Counted from the first letter of the stretch, positions 42,546-51,723 are shown. The stretch: DNA of 64,000 nucleotides from an uncultured Bacteroidia bacterium (GCA_902785575.1 CACZZF010000008.1:1-64000), one strand, 5' to 3'. A program made the numbers and translations. Notes: generated by a model from the sequence alone, not told the origin.

Positions 42546-45389
42546 CTATCTGTAATATAATTTATCAGCTGTTATCGGACGGAACCTTGACTCTCCCTCC
42601 TTCTTCCAAGCCCACGATAATTCCTGAGCGCCAGTATCCTCAAAATAATGAAGTTTGAATGAGTGCAGTCCCTTCTGAAGAGGGATCTTTCCAGTGGCCG
42701 TCACGGGGTCGTGAGAACCGTCATTAATCACAACCCGCACCCCATCCACGACCAACTCGCTCCCATCGTCACTAGTCAGGGCGAAACACCACACTCCATC
42801 CTCCGGAACATCAATATATCCCATATAATTATACGCGAAATGATCCTCCGCCCGCTCGTCCTTGATGGACGGCTCCCTCATAACACCCCATTCCTCTTCC
42901 GGATCCTCCTCAATTTGTGAGACTGCCTTGAAGTTAGCTGTGTGGTAAGTGTACAGGACCCCCGGCTTCAATCCGGCCTTGTCTGTTATCGGGTAGTAAT
43001 ATTTCTTATGCGCGGTGATGAAGTTGACCGGAGACGGCTTGAACCCGTCTTTGAAAGCCCTGGCCTTGATGACGAGCGACCTGTCAACCTTGAAGGGACC
43101 GGTATAAACTTGGCTGTCAACCGTTGGGACGGTCCCGTCAAGGGTATAATGTATCTCAGCGCCATCGTTCCGGCAACTCATCCTCACCTCCGCCCATTTG
43201 TCAAAGAGGAGCAAGTCTCCTGCTATGGCAGGCTTGGAGACCTGCGGTCCGGTGGTCATTGAATAAGGAGCTGGAAGAGCGTCCCGAGAGTGATCGGGGT
43301 TGGAGGAAAGGCGGAACTCAAGTTCGCCCCCATTCATAATCTGACGATATGTAATATAATGCTGATCAACAGGTTCCCCATTGAGCGTGACGTCAGACAC
43401 ATAGGCATATTCCGGATGATCCGCTTTGATGGTCAATGTCTTGCCATTGCCGAGCCGTATCTCAGCCTTTTTGAACAAAGGGGCTGTCAAGATGTATTGC
43501 CCGCTCCCGGGACAAGCCGGATAAATACCAAGGGACGCCAGAACATACCAAGCGCTCATCTGCCCGCAATCCTCATTGCCACAAATACCATCCGGCGCAG
43601 AGGTGTAGGTGTTCTCAAGCAGCCACCGGACGACCTCCTGACTCTTGGAAGGTTCCCCGAGCCAATAAAATAGCCAGGGAAGGGTATGTCCAGGCTCATT
43701 GCCCTGTGCATATTGTCCTCTGATTCCTCCTATATCACCGTCAACAGACGACTGCCCGGCAGGCCTGTAATTGAAAAGGGAGTCAACGGCGGCGAGCATA
43801 GCCTCACGGCCACCCATAAGGTTTTCCATACCCTTAAGATCGTGAGGAACAAAGAACCTGTATTGCCAAGGAGTCGCCTCTGTGAAGTCTCTCGATCTTG
43901 ACAGGGGATCCAATGGCCGGACCCATCCGCCATCGAGCCTCTTTCCACGCATAAAACCGGTCTGAGGATCAAATAGTTCCTGATAACTCAAAGCGCAACA
44001 GTAATACTCGTCAGCTATGTCTTTGTGCCCCAGATCCTCAGCCATCCTGGCTATGCACCAGTCGTCGTAGGCGTACTCAAGTGTCCTGGAGCCAGTCTCA
44101 CCCTTCAAGTCGGCAGGTACGAAACCGTGATGAGCATACAACTCGGCTGTGTTTACCTCATTTTGGTTTGAGGATGTGATCATAGCCTGGAGCGCCCTCT
44201 CCCCGTCAAAATCCCGTATGCCGCCAAGCCAGGCATCAGCGATCACAGAGACACTGTGGTAGCCGATCATACAACTAGTCTCGAAGCTGGAAAGCGGCCA
44301 CACAGGCAGCTCGCCGGTACAATCGTACATATCCAGCATACTGTTGATTATGTCGCTGGTCAGCTCAGGATCAAGGATTGTCTGCAGGGGATGCCAACAG
44401 CGGAAGGTGTCCCATATGGAAAGAGTTGAATAATAGAATCTTCCGGCCTCAACTTTCTTGTTCTCCCCCTTGAAATCCCTGTAGCTTCCATCCACGTCGT
44501 CAATACGGTTGGGAGTGACGAAGGTGTGATAGAGGCAGGTGTAGAACACATCAGCGGGTCCTCCCTCAACACTTATCTTTCCAAGAGCCGCACCCCAGTC
44601 CGCATAAGCCCTGGAAACCATGTCATCGAATGTGGCTCCGGTGGACTCCGCAAGGCGGTTGGCCCTGGCATTCTCGACGTTTACTCCTGACAGACCGGCG
44701 AATACAGTCACCTCCTTAGTTCCCTCAGGGAAAGTCAAAAGAAGCTTTCCAGGCCCGACTTTCTCTACCCCGGCGAAAGGAACAGAGAATTCCGCAGAGA
44801 AATAACTGTCCCTGCCGTGAGCCCAGGCGGTGGTGTTACGCGCCCCTATAATAGTGTTCGGTCCGTCAGCCTCAATCTCAGCTTTCAAGGCCTTGCTCCA
44901 CCAACCGATACAATACTCCGCGTCAACCTGGATCTGAGGAATCCCTTTCCCTTTGAAGGTGTACCTGTGGGCTCCCGTGTGGATATCAGCCGTCATCTCA
45001 GCTGTGATTCCTGCCGGGAAATCCACCCTGTAATAGCCTGGACGGGCATATTCATCATCATGTGAGAAAGCGAGAGGCTCCACCTTGCCGGAGAGTGTCG
45101 GAGTGAAAAGGAAATCCCCGAAATCCGGACAACCTGTCCCAGAGAGGTGATTATGGCTGAAACCGACTATGACAGTATCTTTGTAATGATATCCCGAAGT
45201 GCGATCCGGACTCGTGTCAGGCCCCAACTGGACAGCCCCGAACGGGACAGTCGCAGCAGGATAGGTGTTCCCAGCGAGGTCAGTGCCGTTAAAAACATTC
45301 ACCTTCTCAGCAGGCTTCCCGCTCTCCGAGCAGGAGACGAGAATCGTGGTGAGAATGACACCGACACTTAGTATAAAAAAGTTTCTCAT
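42546..45389 (-). CDS. GH92 alpha-mannosidase with chitobiase-like and PA14-like C-terminal domains
   Basis: 947 residues with a lipoprotein leader (ILVSC). GH92 signatures: NTYPAATVPFGAVQLGPDTS (about 41-60), FSHNHLSGTGCPDFGD, WDTFRCWHPL, and GNEDCGQMSAWY carrying the catalytic Glu. Calcium-dependent GH92 enzymes remove terminal alpha-mannose. Residues about 720-795 look like the chitobiase C-terminal domain (IHYTLDGTVPT, ARAFKDGFKPSP). The last ~140 are the shared PA14-like module (DHFAYNYMG, SDDGSELVVDG, NDGSH, YFEDTGAQ, ITADKLYYR). The sister gene at 46408 has the same layout. Confidence 0.92.
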   Translation of the reverse strand: MRNFFILSVGVILTTILVSCSESGKPAEKVNVFNGTDLAGNTYPAATVPFGAVQLGPDTSPDRTSGYHYKDTVIVGFSHNHLSGTGCPDFGDFLFTPTLSGKVEPLAFSHDDEYARPGYYRVDFPAGITAEMTADIHTGAHRYTFKGKGIPQIQVDAEYCIGWWSKALKAEIEADGPNTIIGARNTTAWAHGRDSYFSAEFSVPFAGVEKVGPGKLLLTFPEGTKEVTVFAGLSGVNVENARANRLAESTGATFDDMVSRAYADWGAALGKISVEGGPADVFYTCLYHTFVTPNRIDDVDGSYRDFKGENKKVEAGRFYYSTLSIWDTFRCWHPLQTILDPELTSDIINSMLDMYDCTGELPVWPLSSFETSCMIGYHSVSVIADAWLGGIRDFDGERALQAMITSSNQNEVNTAELYAHHGFVPADLKGETGSRTLEYAYDDWCIARMAEDLGHKDIADEYYCCALSYQELFDPQTGFMRGKRLDGGWVRPLDPLSRSRDFTEATPWQYRFFVPHDLKGMENLMGGREAMLAAVDSLFNYRPAGQSSVDGDIGGIRGQYAQGNEPGHTLPWLFYWLGEPSKSQEVVRWLLENTYTSAPDGICGNEDCGQMSAWYVLASLGIYPACPGSGQYILTAPLFKKAEIRLGNGKTLTIKADHPEYAYVSDVTLNGEPVDQHYITYRQIMNGGELEFRLSSNPDHSRDALPAPYSMTTGPQVSKPAIAGDLLLFDKWAEVRMSCRNDGAEIHYTLDGTVPTVDSQVYTGPFKVDRSLVIKARAFKDGFKPSPVNFITAHKKYYYPITDKAGLKPGVLYTYHTANFKAVSQIEEDPEEEWGVMREPSIKDERAEDHFAYNYMGYIDVPEDGVWCFALTSDDGSELVVDGVRVVINDGSHDPVTATGKIPLQKGLHSFKLHYFEDTGAQELSWAWKKEGESRFRPITADKLYYR

Positions 45390-45404
45390 GTTTTCCGTCT
45401 GTGA

Positions 45405-46400
45405 TTATTCCAGCTCCAAACCCTCGTGTACAGCGTAGCCAATATATTCATCTCCACCATTCCGGCCATTGTACCAAAGTTGCCAACGTCCGTTCTCCTC
45501 GTCCCGGAAGACACTTGGCTTATAGCAGGCCGAGGCATCGAAATAACCTTCAGTCGGCTCAACCAAAGGATTGGTTTCCAGCCGTTTCCACTGACGGATA
45601 CCATCCGGGGAAATAGCCGCTCCGATACGGGCGGTATTGATGTCGGAATATCCGATGTAAAACATAATGTATCGCCCGTCAGGAAGCTCGTGGACTTCGC
45701 ATCCGCCGATCCTGTCTTGCTCCCAACCCTCGCCTTTGACGAATATAGGATTAAGAGGCGAACGCTCCCAGTTGACACCGTCCTTAGACTCGGCATATGC
45801 TATCATATTCGGCTCATAGGTCTCACCGCAAGCGTACCACATACGGAACACTCCCCTGTCCTCGTCATAAAGGACATAGGGATTCATCACGGAATAGCCC
45901 TCGTAATTATACATCGGCACCAGGACTGGATCAGTCGTGATACGCTCGAAAGTCTCCCCGTCGTACGAAACCGCATATCCGATCTTACTGTAGCCCCGCG
46001 CCTGGCCGGTATACCACATGTGATAGACCCCGTGAAGGAAAAGAGTGCAGGAACGGTTAAGATCATCTTCCCAGCCGCTTGACCCATCATATTCAAGGAC
46101 TATCTTCGGATCAGTCCAAGTCAAGCCATCCTCGCTCCTTGACAATGCTATGGCCTTCTTCGGGCGCCAGGAGAAATACATATTGTACTTGGCGGAGCCG
46201 TCCGGAATGACATTGACATCGAAGCAGGTGCCAAGTTCGGGGCTGCCCAGCACGGGACCTTCACCACGCTTCTGCCACCCGTTGTCGTGGGAAGCCGCCG
46301 GGATAAAACCGGCAACCAAAGGCTCAACCTCAGCTTTTTGCTTTGGCGACGTCGAACATGCGACACACACCATCAGGATAAACGGCAAACAATATCTCAT
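45405..46400 (-). CDS. Five-bladed beta-propeller glycosidase-like lipoprotein (GH43/GH32/GH130-like)
   Basis: 331 residues from the ATG at 46400, which gives a lipoprotein leader (MRYCLPFILMVCVACS); a longer frame would run into the GH92 gene upstream. Repeated WY and AYSxDG units (YNMYFSWRPKK; MWYTGQARGYSKIGYAVSYDG; MWYACGETYEPNMIAYAESKDG; WQLWYNGRNGGDEYIGYAVHEG) mark a five-bladed propeller of the GH43/GH32/GH117/GH130 type. Which family cannot be settled by eye. Lying between two GH92 genes (gaps 15 and 7 bp), it may be a mannoside phosphorylase-like or arabinosidase-like enzyme. Confidence 0.7.
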   Translation of the reverse strand: MRYCLPFILMVCVACSTSPKQKAEVEPLVAGFIPAASHDNGWQKRGEGPVLGSPELGTCFDVNVIPDGSAKYNMYFSWRPKKAIALSRSEDGLTWTDPKIVLEYDGSSGWEDDLNRSCTLFLHGVYHMWYTGQARGYSKIGYAVSYDGETFERITTDPVLVPMYNYEGYSVMNPYVLYDEDRGVFRMWYACGETYEPNMIAYAESKDGVNWERSPLNPIFVKGEGWEQDRIGGCEVHELPDGRYIMFYIGYSDINTARIGAAISPDGIRQWKRLETNPLVEPTEGYFDASACYKPSVFRDEENGRWQLWYNGRNGGDEYIGYAVHEGLELE

Positions 46401-46407
46401 TTCAGAT

Positions 46408-49287
46408 TCAATGATTAATATTCGTTTCAGGGATATTCTCGAACTTATCAGAGGAGGGGGCCTTCCAGGCCCAACCAAGGACTTGGCCCTCATAGTCCTC
46501 CAAGTAAACTAAGCGGAAGGAATGTGGACCTTTTCGCAGGGCGACCTGTCCGGTGGCGGTGTAGTCAGAATGGGAACCATCATTGTTAACGGCAAGGCGG
46601 CCGTCAATTTCAAGGATGCTTCCGTCATCGCTTCTGAGGGCGAACTCCCAAAGCCCATCCTCAAGAACATCAATATATCCTGTGAACACATAGCCGAAAT
46701 GATCAGCGTCAGGGGCTCCGGCGATTGACGGCGCGGGCATGGTCCCCTTGGCAACGACCGGCGAGGCAAGCACATCAGCGGCTTTTTTAAACTCGCCGAG
46801 ATGGTAGGTGTAGCGGCATCCTGGATTGGTGGAAGAGACTTTCTTCGCTGGAATATATTCAATCGGGAAAGCATGTACGATCATTTTTGGACTAGGCTCG
46901 AAACCATCTTTGAAAGCCCTTGCCACCAAGTAGACATCCTGGTTGATACGAATTGGTTTCTCATATAAGTCAGAGACAATCGACATGTCCTCACTGTCAA
47001 ATGAATAACGGATCTGGGCGCCTTCGGTCCGGGAACGGAGTTCGGCTATGAATTCCTTGTCGAAAAAGCAAGGATTCCCTACCAGATACGGAGTGGAGAC
47101 TACCTTCCCTTCCGACAATGAATATGGGGCCTTGAGACCATCCCTGTCGTGACAAGGCTCCTTGCAGAGTTTGAAGGACAGCTCTCCGCCAGCCACCAGC
47201 TGGTCGTAAGTCACGTACTGCGCATCAATCGGCACGCCGTTCAGTGACACTTCCCTGATGTAAGAATACTCCGGATGGTCAGCGCTGATTGTCAACGAGT
47301 TCCCATTCCCAAAGGTAACCGTGGCTTTCGGAAATACCGGAGCAGAGAAGACGAACTCTCCCGTGCCCGGGCAAAGTGGATAGAAACCGAGTGCGGCAAA
47401 CACATACCAAGCGCTCATCTGACCGCAATCCTCGTTTCCGCAAAGCCCGTCCGGTCCGGCAGAGTACAGATTATCAACTATTTCCCTTACATAACGCTGT
47501 GTGGAGGAAGGATCTCCAAGAGCCGTGTATAACCAAGCGGTGGCGTGGCTTGGCTCATTGCCGTGGGCATATTTCCCGATACGCCCTGTCACGAACCACT
47601 CGGCGTGGTCATCAAGACTCTCGTAACCCTCAGAGAACAATGAATCCAGGGATGCCTTGGCGGCCTCCTCGCCTCCCAACATGGCGGCGAAGCCGGCCAC
47701 ATCATGTATCATAAAATGACGATACTGCCAAGCGGTGGCCTCAGTGTAGTCTCGGGAGGATTCCCTTCCTGTCCCATCAGGAGTAAATGGAGCCCTCCAG
47801 TTGCCATCGGAATCCTTTCCACGGAAGAATCCCGTGGAAGTGTCCAGTATATTCCTGTATCTGAGGGCCCTGGCGTCATATTCAGCGGCTATGTCTTTGT
47901 GCCCGAGCGACTCCGCCATTCGGGCTATGCACCAGTCGTCGTAGGCATATTCAAGAGTCATCGAGACTGACTGGGGGGTGAAGTCGCAAGGGATATAGCC
48001 ATATTCATTGTACCAATCCGTGGCAGGATATGAATTCGAAGAGGCGATCATCGCTTTCAGGGCTTTCTCACCGTCGAAGCCCCTTATTCCACGCAACCAA
48101 GCATCAGCGATTACCGATACCGCATGGTAGCCTATCATGCAGTCCACCTCGTCTCCCCAAAGCGGCCACAAAGGCAACTGGCCATTCAGATCGTACATAT
48201 CCAACATACTGAATACCATTCCGTTAACAAGATCCGGCTCCAGTAGGGCCATAAGAGGATTCCATGAACGGAAAGTGTCCCATAAGGACAGAGGGAAATA
48301 GAATCCCATTCCATCAGGAGCTTTCTTGACCACCCCAAGATGGTTTTTGTAACAGCCGTCAAGGTCGGCCATCTGGTTAGGAACGATAAGGCTGTGGTAA
48401 AGGGAGGTATAGAAAACCTCGCGGCGTTCCTTGCTGCCTCCTTCCACGGCGACTTTGCCAAGACTTGCATTCCAAGCGGCCTCAGAGGCTTTCAGCACGC
48501 TGTCAAAATCAGCCTGCGGAGCCTCCGCAAGACGGTTATTCTCAGCGCCTTCCGCATCGACAGAGGAAAGGCCGACACTGATTGTGAGTTGCTTTGTGGT
48601 CTCAGGAAAAGTGAGAAGGTAACGGTCGTGTCCATCCGTGGCGCAGTCAGTGAACGGGACGGAAAAGAGCGCGGAGAAATACACCCAACGATCAGGAGCC
48701 CAGCCGGTGACATGACGTCCGCCAACTATACGGTTATCCGAGACTGCCTGCAAGGTCATACCGTCAGCTTTCGCATAAGCTAGAGCGTGTGCCATATCCA
48801 CAAGAATCCTCCTCTCCCCTTTCCCGGTGAAAGTGTAGCGGTGACAGCCGGTGTGTGGCAAGGCTGTCATCTCGGCCACGATACCGAGCGAAGGGAATTT
48901 GACCTGGTAATATCCGGCGCTCGCCTTCTCGTCTTTATGGGAGAAAGGAAGCGGCGGGACGGCAAAACCGTCCTGATTCTGAGGAACTTCCCCAATAACC
49001 GGCACGAAGAGGAAGTCTCCGAGATCTCCTTGGCCGGTGCCGCTTAGGTGGGTGTGAGAGAATCCAAGAATAAGGCTGTCTTTATCATGATAGCCAGCCA
49101 CTCCCCCGTCCACAGTGTCAGGTCCCAGCTGGACGAGACCGAACGGCGCAGTAGCGGCTGGGCTGGTGTGGCCGTCCAAGGCTGTCCCAATGAAAGGGTT
49201 GACCTCTCCAGAAAGAGTCTGGGAACCTCCGCAGGCAACCAATATCAAACCAAGAAACAGGAATACAAGAAAACGGTTCAGCTTCAT
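46408..49287 (-). CDS. GH92 alpha-mannosidase with chitobiase-like and PA14-like C-terminal domains
   Basis: 959 residues from the ATG at 49287 (MKLNRFLVFLFLGLILVACG, a lipoprotein leader); an ATG 15 bp earlier is less likely. GH92 motifs: HTSPAATAPFGLVQLGPDT, FSHTHLSGTGQGDLGD, WDTFRSWNPL, and GNEDCGQMSAWYVFAALG. Residues about 735-805 are a chitobiase-like domain (QIRYSFDSEDMS; ARAFKDGFEPSP). The C-terminus is the PA14-like module (DHFGYVFTGYIDV, SDDGSILEIDG, NDGSH, YLEDYEGQ). It differs from the sister GH92 throughout, so it is an old paralogue with perhaps different linkage preference. It follows the ATPase gene by 19 bp. Confidence 0.92.
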   Translation of the reverse strand: MKLNRFLVFLFLGLILVACGGSQTLSGEVNPFIGTALDGHTSPAATAPFGLVQLGPDTVDGGVAGYHDKDSLILGFSHTHLSGTGQGDLGDFLFVPVIGEVPQNQDGFAVPPLPFSHKDEKASAGYYQVKFPSLGIVAEMTALPHTGCHRYTFTGKGERRILVDMAHALAYAKADGMTLQAVSDNRIVGGRHVTGWAPDRWVYFSALFSVPFTDCATDGHDRYLLTFPETTKQLTISVGLSSVDAEGAENNRLAEAPQADFDSVLKASEAAWNASLGKVAVEGGSKERREVFYTSLYHSLIVPNQMADLDGCYKNHLGVVKKAPDGMGFYFPLSLWDTFRSWNPLMALLEPDLVNGMVFSMLDMYDLNGQLPLWPLWGDEVDCMIGYHAVSVIADAWLRGIRGFDGEKALKAMIASSNSYPATDWYNEYGYIPCDFTPQSVSMTLEYAYDDWCIARMAESLGHKDIAAEYDARALRYRNILDTSTGFFRGKDSDGNWRAPFTPDGTGRESSRDYTEATAWQYRHFMIHDVAGFAAMLGGEEAAKASLDSLFSEGYESLDDHAEWFVTGRIGKYAHGNEPSHATAWLYTALGDPSSTQRYVREIVDNLYSAGPDGLCGNEDCGQMSAWYVFAALGFYPLCPGTGEFVFSAPVFPKATVTFGNGNSLTISADHPEYSYIREVSLNGVPIDAQYVTYDQLVAGGELSFKLCKEPCHDRDGLKAPYSLSEGKVVSTPYLVGNPCFFDKEFIAELRSRTEGAQIRYSFDSEDMSIVSDLYEKPIRINQDVYLVARAFKDGFEPSPKMIVHAFPIEYIPAKKVSSTNPGCRYTYHLGEFKKAADVLASPVVAKGTMPAPSIAGAPDADHFGYVFTGYIDVLEDGLWEFALRSDDGSILEIDGRLAVNNDGSHSDYTATGQVALRKGPHSFRLVYLEDYEGQVLGWAWKAPSSDKFENIPETNINH

Positions 49288-49306
49288 AACAATTTCCATC
49301 ACACTA

Positions 49307-50389
49307 TCATATAGAATAATACTCCTTCAAAATCCACTGTTTGAAAACAGGGTCCTGAATATCGACAATAGACCCAGACACTTCAATCAGATCTCTCTTA
49401 ATCAAAGCGTTTTTCATGATCCGGATATTTCCGCTTGTTCCAAGCCTATATCTTGAGAGAGTTTCTACCGAGGAAAAATTTCTTACCCCGTCACATATCG
49501 CGCAAAGGAAACTCCTCTGCTTTTCCGTCAGTGAATCCATCAGATTCACGAACTGCAAATTCAAAGAATCCAGCATTGACTGAAATGCGGATTGGATGAT
49601 ATCCTCTGTACACTTTCTGGGAGTCCTAAGCCAAGTGTACTGCGCCAGCTGCTGAACATAATACGGATGATTATCCACAATATCAGCCAACTTCCCTGCC
49701 AGCTCTGGCGAAATTGCCTTTCCTGTCTCAGAAAAACGCCGCATAATATACTCTTGCCAATCTTGATTGTCGATCTTAGGCAAAAACATCATATCGCAAA
49801 AGCGATAGAATGGTTTTCCATATTCACCGAATATATTCAGCATCATATGTTTCTTGCTGCCGTATAAAATATATGCGACATCGGTCTGCTCTTGCCAGTG
49901 ATTACGAAGTATCTTTTGGAAACGGGAAGACTGGTCAAACTCACCAATTTGCTGGAACTCATCAATACAGACTATCACCTTCTTTTTACGCTTTTTGGCA
50001 ATCAGCTGTGGAAGGTTAAGAACATCCTCACCAACAGAAGCGTCTCGCCAATCCACACCTAAAGACAATTCATATTGCCCGGCGGGACCTGAGATACTCA
50101 GTTTTGAAGTGGATATCTCTTCTACAGTACGTTTCGCGAATAGTTCATAAAACTCCTGTGGCGTCTCACACTTAAAAGCATTCATTCTGACAAATAAGAG
50201 TTTGCTATTCGCCTCAGATGCCAGCTTGATCACTTTGTTGACCAGGGAAGATTTTCCCCACCGACGCGGAGAAATAATAGTCGTATTGGTTTGAGAGAGA
50301 AAATTAGCCAGTAATTTGGAAGACTCTTGCGTCCTGTCAGTAAAATCTCGGTCGGAAACGATCTTACCGTAAATGAAAGGGATTTCCAT
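49307..50389 (-). CDS. AAA ATPase with C-terminal winged helix, first gene of operon A
   Basis: 360 residues, no signal peptide. ISPRRWGKSSLVNK (about 39-52) is Walker A, KVIVCIDEFQQIGEF (near 138) Walker B, and YILYGSKKHMM (near 172) sensor 1. The C-terminal ~85 residues look like a winged helix (LTEKQRSFLCAICDGVRNFS, then GNIRIMKNALIKRDLIEVSG). It is a clear but distant paralogue of the ATPase at 40271. It has its own promoter (50406-50437) overlapped by a 9-bp-arm inverted repeat and is followed after 19 bp by GH92. A regulatory role is inferred from position; family members are often of unknown function. Confidence 0.8.
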   Translation of the reverse strand: MEIPFIYGKIVSDRDFTDRTQESSKLLANFLSQTNTTIISPRRWGKSSLVNKVIKLASEANSKLLFVRMNAFKCETPQEFYELFAKRTVEEISTSKLSISGPAGQYELSLGVDWRDASVGEDVLNLPQLIAKKRKKKVIVCIDEFQQIGEFDQSSRFQKILRNHWQEQTDVAYILYGSKKHMMLNIFGEYGKPFYRFCDMMFLPKIDNQDWQEYIMRRFSETGKAISPELAGKLADIVDNHPYYVQQLAQYTWLRTPRKCTEDIIQSAFQSMLDSLNLQFVNLMDSLTEKQRSFLCAICDGVRNFSSVETLSRYRLGTSGNIRIMKNALIKRDLIEVSGSIVDIQDPVFKQWILKEYYSI

Positions 50390-50405
50390 ATTCTGTTGCT
50401 TTTCG

Positions 50406-50437
50406 CAAATCTAATAAATCAATATGATATAAACAAG
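50406..50437 (-). promoter_or_regulatory. Promoter of the ATPase-led operon A
   Basis: On the minus strand CTTG (50434-50437) is followed after 20 nt by TAGATTTG (50406-50413), an exact TAnnTTTG. The start site would be about 10 nt before the ATPase ATG (50389). It lies downstream of the terminator at 50476-50502, so it is insulated from the recombinase transcript. Confidence 0.7.
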
Positions 50438-50446
50438 TATCATATT
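50421..50446. repeat. Inverted repeat overlapping the operon A promoter (operator candidate)
   Basis: Perfect 9-bp arms AATATGATA (50421-50429) and TATCATATT (50438-50446) flank an 8-bp spacer that contains the -33 element. No T-tract follows, so a regulator-binding site is more likely than a terminator. Confidence 0.6.
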
Positions 50447-50475
50447 AAATTATCTCATGCATAAACGAAAACAAA

Positions 50476-50502
50476 GCGGGACGGCTTCGGAAGCCGTCCC
50501 GC
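50476..50502 (-). terminator. Intrinsic terminator after the decoy ORF and recombinase
   Basis: Minus strand: GCGGGACGGCTTC pairs perfectly with GAAGCCGTCCCGC, followed by TTTGTTTT. It would stop minus-strand transcripts from the recombinase gene and the 21-codon ORF before they reach the ATPase-led operon. Confidence 0.85.
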
Positions 50503-50510
50503 CTATCATT

Positions 50511-50541
50511 AGATCCTTCGGCCTTCGGCCTCAGGATGACA
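50511..50541 (-). repeat. TGTCATCCTGAGGCC...GAAGGATCT interspersed repeat
   Basis: Read on the minus strand, TGTCATCCTGAGGCCG...GGCCGAAGGATCT lies directly between the stop codon of the small ORF and the terminator. The same element, in the same relative position, follows the surface lipoprotein gene at 58526-58560. Confidence 0.75.
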
Positions 50542-50545
50542 TGGT

Positions 50546-50611
50546 TTACTGAGCCTGGTAGCAACCGACGTTGATCTTAGCAACAACGCAGAATAGCTTC
50601 TTGGAAAACAT
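50546..50611 (-). CDS. 21-codon ORF duplicating the start of susC (decoy or remnant)
   Basis: ATG at 50611, stop TAA at 50546-50548. The first 11 residues (MFSKKLFCVVA) are identical to SusC at 51807, then the frame diverges (KINVGCYQAQ) and stops. DNA identity with the susC start is 36 of 37 bp, in inverted orientation. It is followed by an interspersed repeat and a strong terminator. If the segment between the two copies inverts, the susC promoter would read into this ORF and terminate. It may be a decoy start, a leader peptide gene or the remnant of a deleted susC. Translation is unproven. Confidence 0.55.
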   Translation of the reverse strand: MFSKKLFCVVAKINVGCYQAQ

Positions 50612-50616
50612 TTTTA
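50580..50616 (-). repeat. Left copy of 37-bp inverted repeat (inversion half-site)
   Basis: Matches 51802-51838 in opposite orientation at 36 of 37 positions, 31 consecutive. The repeat runs from 5 bp before the ATG to codon 11. Weaker similarity (ACCAATTA) extends upstream to 50629. The recombinase gene lies between the copies. Confidence 0.8.
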
Positions 50617-50670
50617 TAAAATAATTGGTATAATAAAAATAATCCAAGAAACTAATCTCTTATAAATCAA

Positions 50671-51591
50671 TCAGATATTACGGATCATCCGTTCGACGAC
50701 TTTTCTTTTTTGGTTCATGTCCGGATGGACATAAATATTCAGAGTCGTGGAGACATCGGAATGGCCGAGAATGGAACTTAATGTCTTGAAGTCGCACTGG
50801 CTCTCGATGCATCTGGTGGCGAAGGTGTGGCGGAGGCTGTGGACCTTGCGTACAGGCATTCCCAACCTCCGGCATATTCTTTTGAAATTATTCCTGAAAT
50901 TCTGTGGATCTGCCGGGAAATCATTGCCAGTCAATAAGTAAGGGTCTCCTTCCCCCTTGAGGCAAACTTTCTCTATCGAATGGGCGAGCCTTTTCGCTAC
51001 AGGCACGTCCCTCCAGGAGTCCGCTGTTTTCGGAGGGCCGATGGCCAGAACCGATTTCTTGGGAATCTGGTTCACCAAATATATTCGGTGAACCGCCCTG
51101 CGTACATGTATGATTTGCTCCTCCGTATCGAAGTCGCTCCACCGCAGCGCGCAAACCTCGCCGATCCTGAGTCCACAATATACGCAAATCAAAAGCCCCA
51201 CATTATATGGAGTAGGATGCTCGTGCAGCCACGCCAGCAGATTCTTCTCTTCCCGGAGTTGGAGCACTTGGGGTTCGGTTCTTCTCCGACGTGTTGGCAT
51301 TCTGAGTCGATAGGCCTTGGGCTCCATCCATTCCTCATCCTCGCAAAAGCGGATGATCATTTTGAGGACGAGGATGATAGCCTTGACTGAATTAACACTC
51401 AAGCCTTCTTGGAACTTGTTGTCAATCAATGCTTGGAAAGACTCCGGAGTCACATCATTCAAACGTCGGAACCGTGGAAGAAGGTGCGCTCGGATAATCA
51501 ATGAATAGGCGGCAAGGCTTGTGTCTTTGATAAAACCCGCCTTGCTTGCTTCCCATCGTAAGCAAGCGTCTTTGAAACTTGTAACATTCAT
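50671..51591 (-). CDS. Tyrosine recombinase (site-specific integrase/invertase)
   Basis: 306 residues from the ATG at 51591, preceded by an A-rich leader; a longer in-frame extension to 51687 lacks family-like sequence. The N-terminal ~95 residues are the core-binding SAM-like domain. The catalytic set is complete: R142 (GLRIGEV), K188 (PPKTADSW), H251 and R254 (HSLRH), H277 (LGHSD) and Tyr287 (LNIYVH). It lies between two inverted copies of the susC start, as do the Tsr-type invertases that switch SusC/SusD expression in Bacteroides. No other mobile-element genes are nearby, so inversion of the adjacent DNA is the likely job. Confidence 0.9.
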   Translation of the reverse strand: MNVTSFKDACLRWEASKAGFIKDTSLAAYSLIIRAHLLPRFRRLNDVTPESFQALIDNKFQEGLSVNSVKAIILVLKMIIRFCEDEEWMEPKAYRLRMPTRRRRTEPQVLQLREEKNLLAWLHEHPTPYNVGLLICVYCGLRIGEVCALRWSDFDTEEQIIHVRRAVHRIYLVNQIPKKSVLAIGPPKTADSWRDVPVAKRLAHSIEKVCLKGEGDPYLLTGNDFPADPQNFRNNFKRICRRLGMPVRKVHSLRHTFATRCIESQCDFKTLSSILGHSDVSTTLNIYVHPDMNQKRKVVERMIRNI

Positions 51592-51708
51592 TTTTTTTAT
51601 AATTAGGTTTGTATGTATAAGGTTTGTTGTGTTCAGTCTCAATATAATGTTTGCGGGATTTGCGTCCTCTAATACGCAAAATTTCATCTTCCTAAAAAAC
51701 CCTTTTTA

Positions 51709-51716
51709 TATTTTTG
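51709..51716 (+). promoter_or_regulatory. Candidate -7 element of the susC operon promoter
   Basis: TATTTTTG fits TAnnTTTG and is 90 bp upstream of the susC ATG. No convincing -33 TTTG is present at 19-21 nt, so the promoter may need an activator or be weak. It lies inside the segment bounded by the inverted repeats, so inversion would turn it away from susC. Confidence 0.4.
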
Positions 51717-51723
51717 CTAGCGA

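Noticed and set aside
50476-50502. Hairpin as a riboswitch or attenuator for the ATPase gene
   Set aside because: It has a perfect GC stem and T-rich tail and lies upstream of the ATPase promoter, so it is a terminator for the incoming transcript.
51592-51687. N-terminal extension of the recombinase by 32 residues
   Set aside because: The extension does not look like recombinase sequence, covers the intergenic promoter region, and the ATG at 51591 has a normal A-rich leader.
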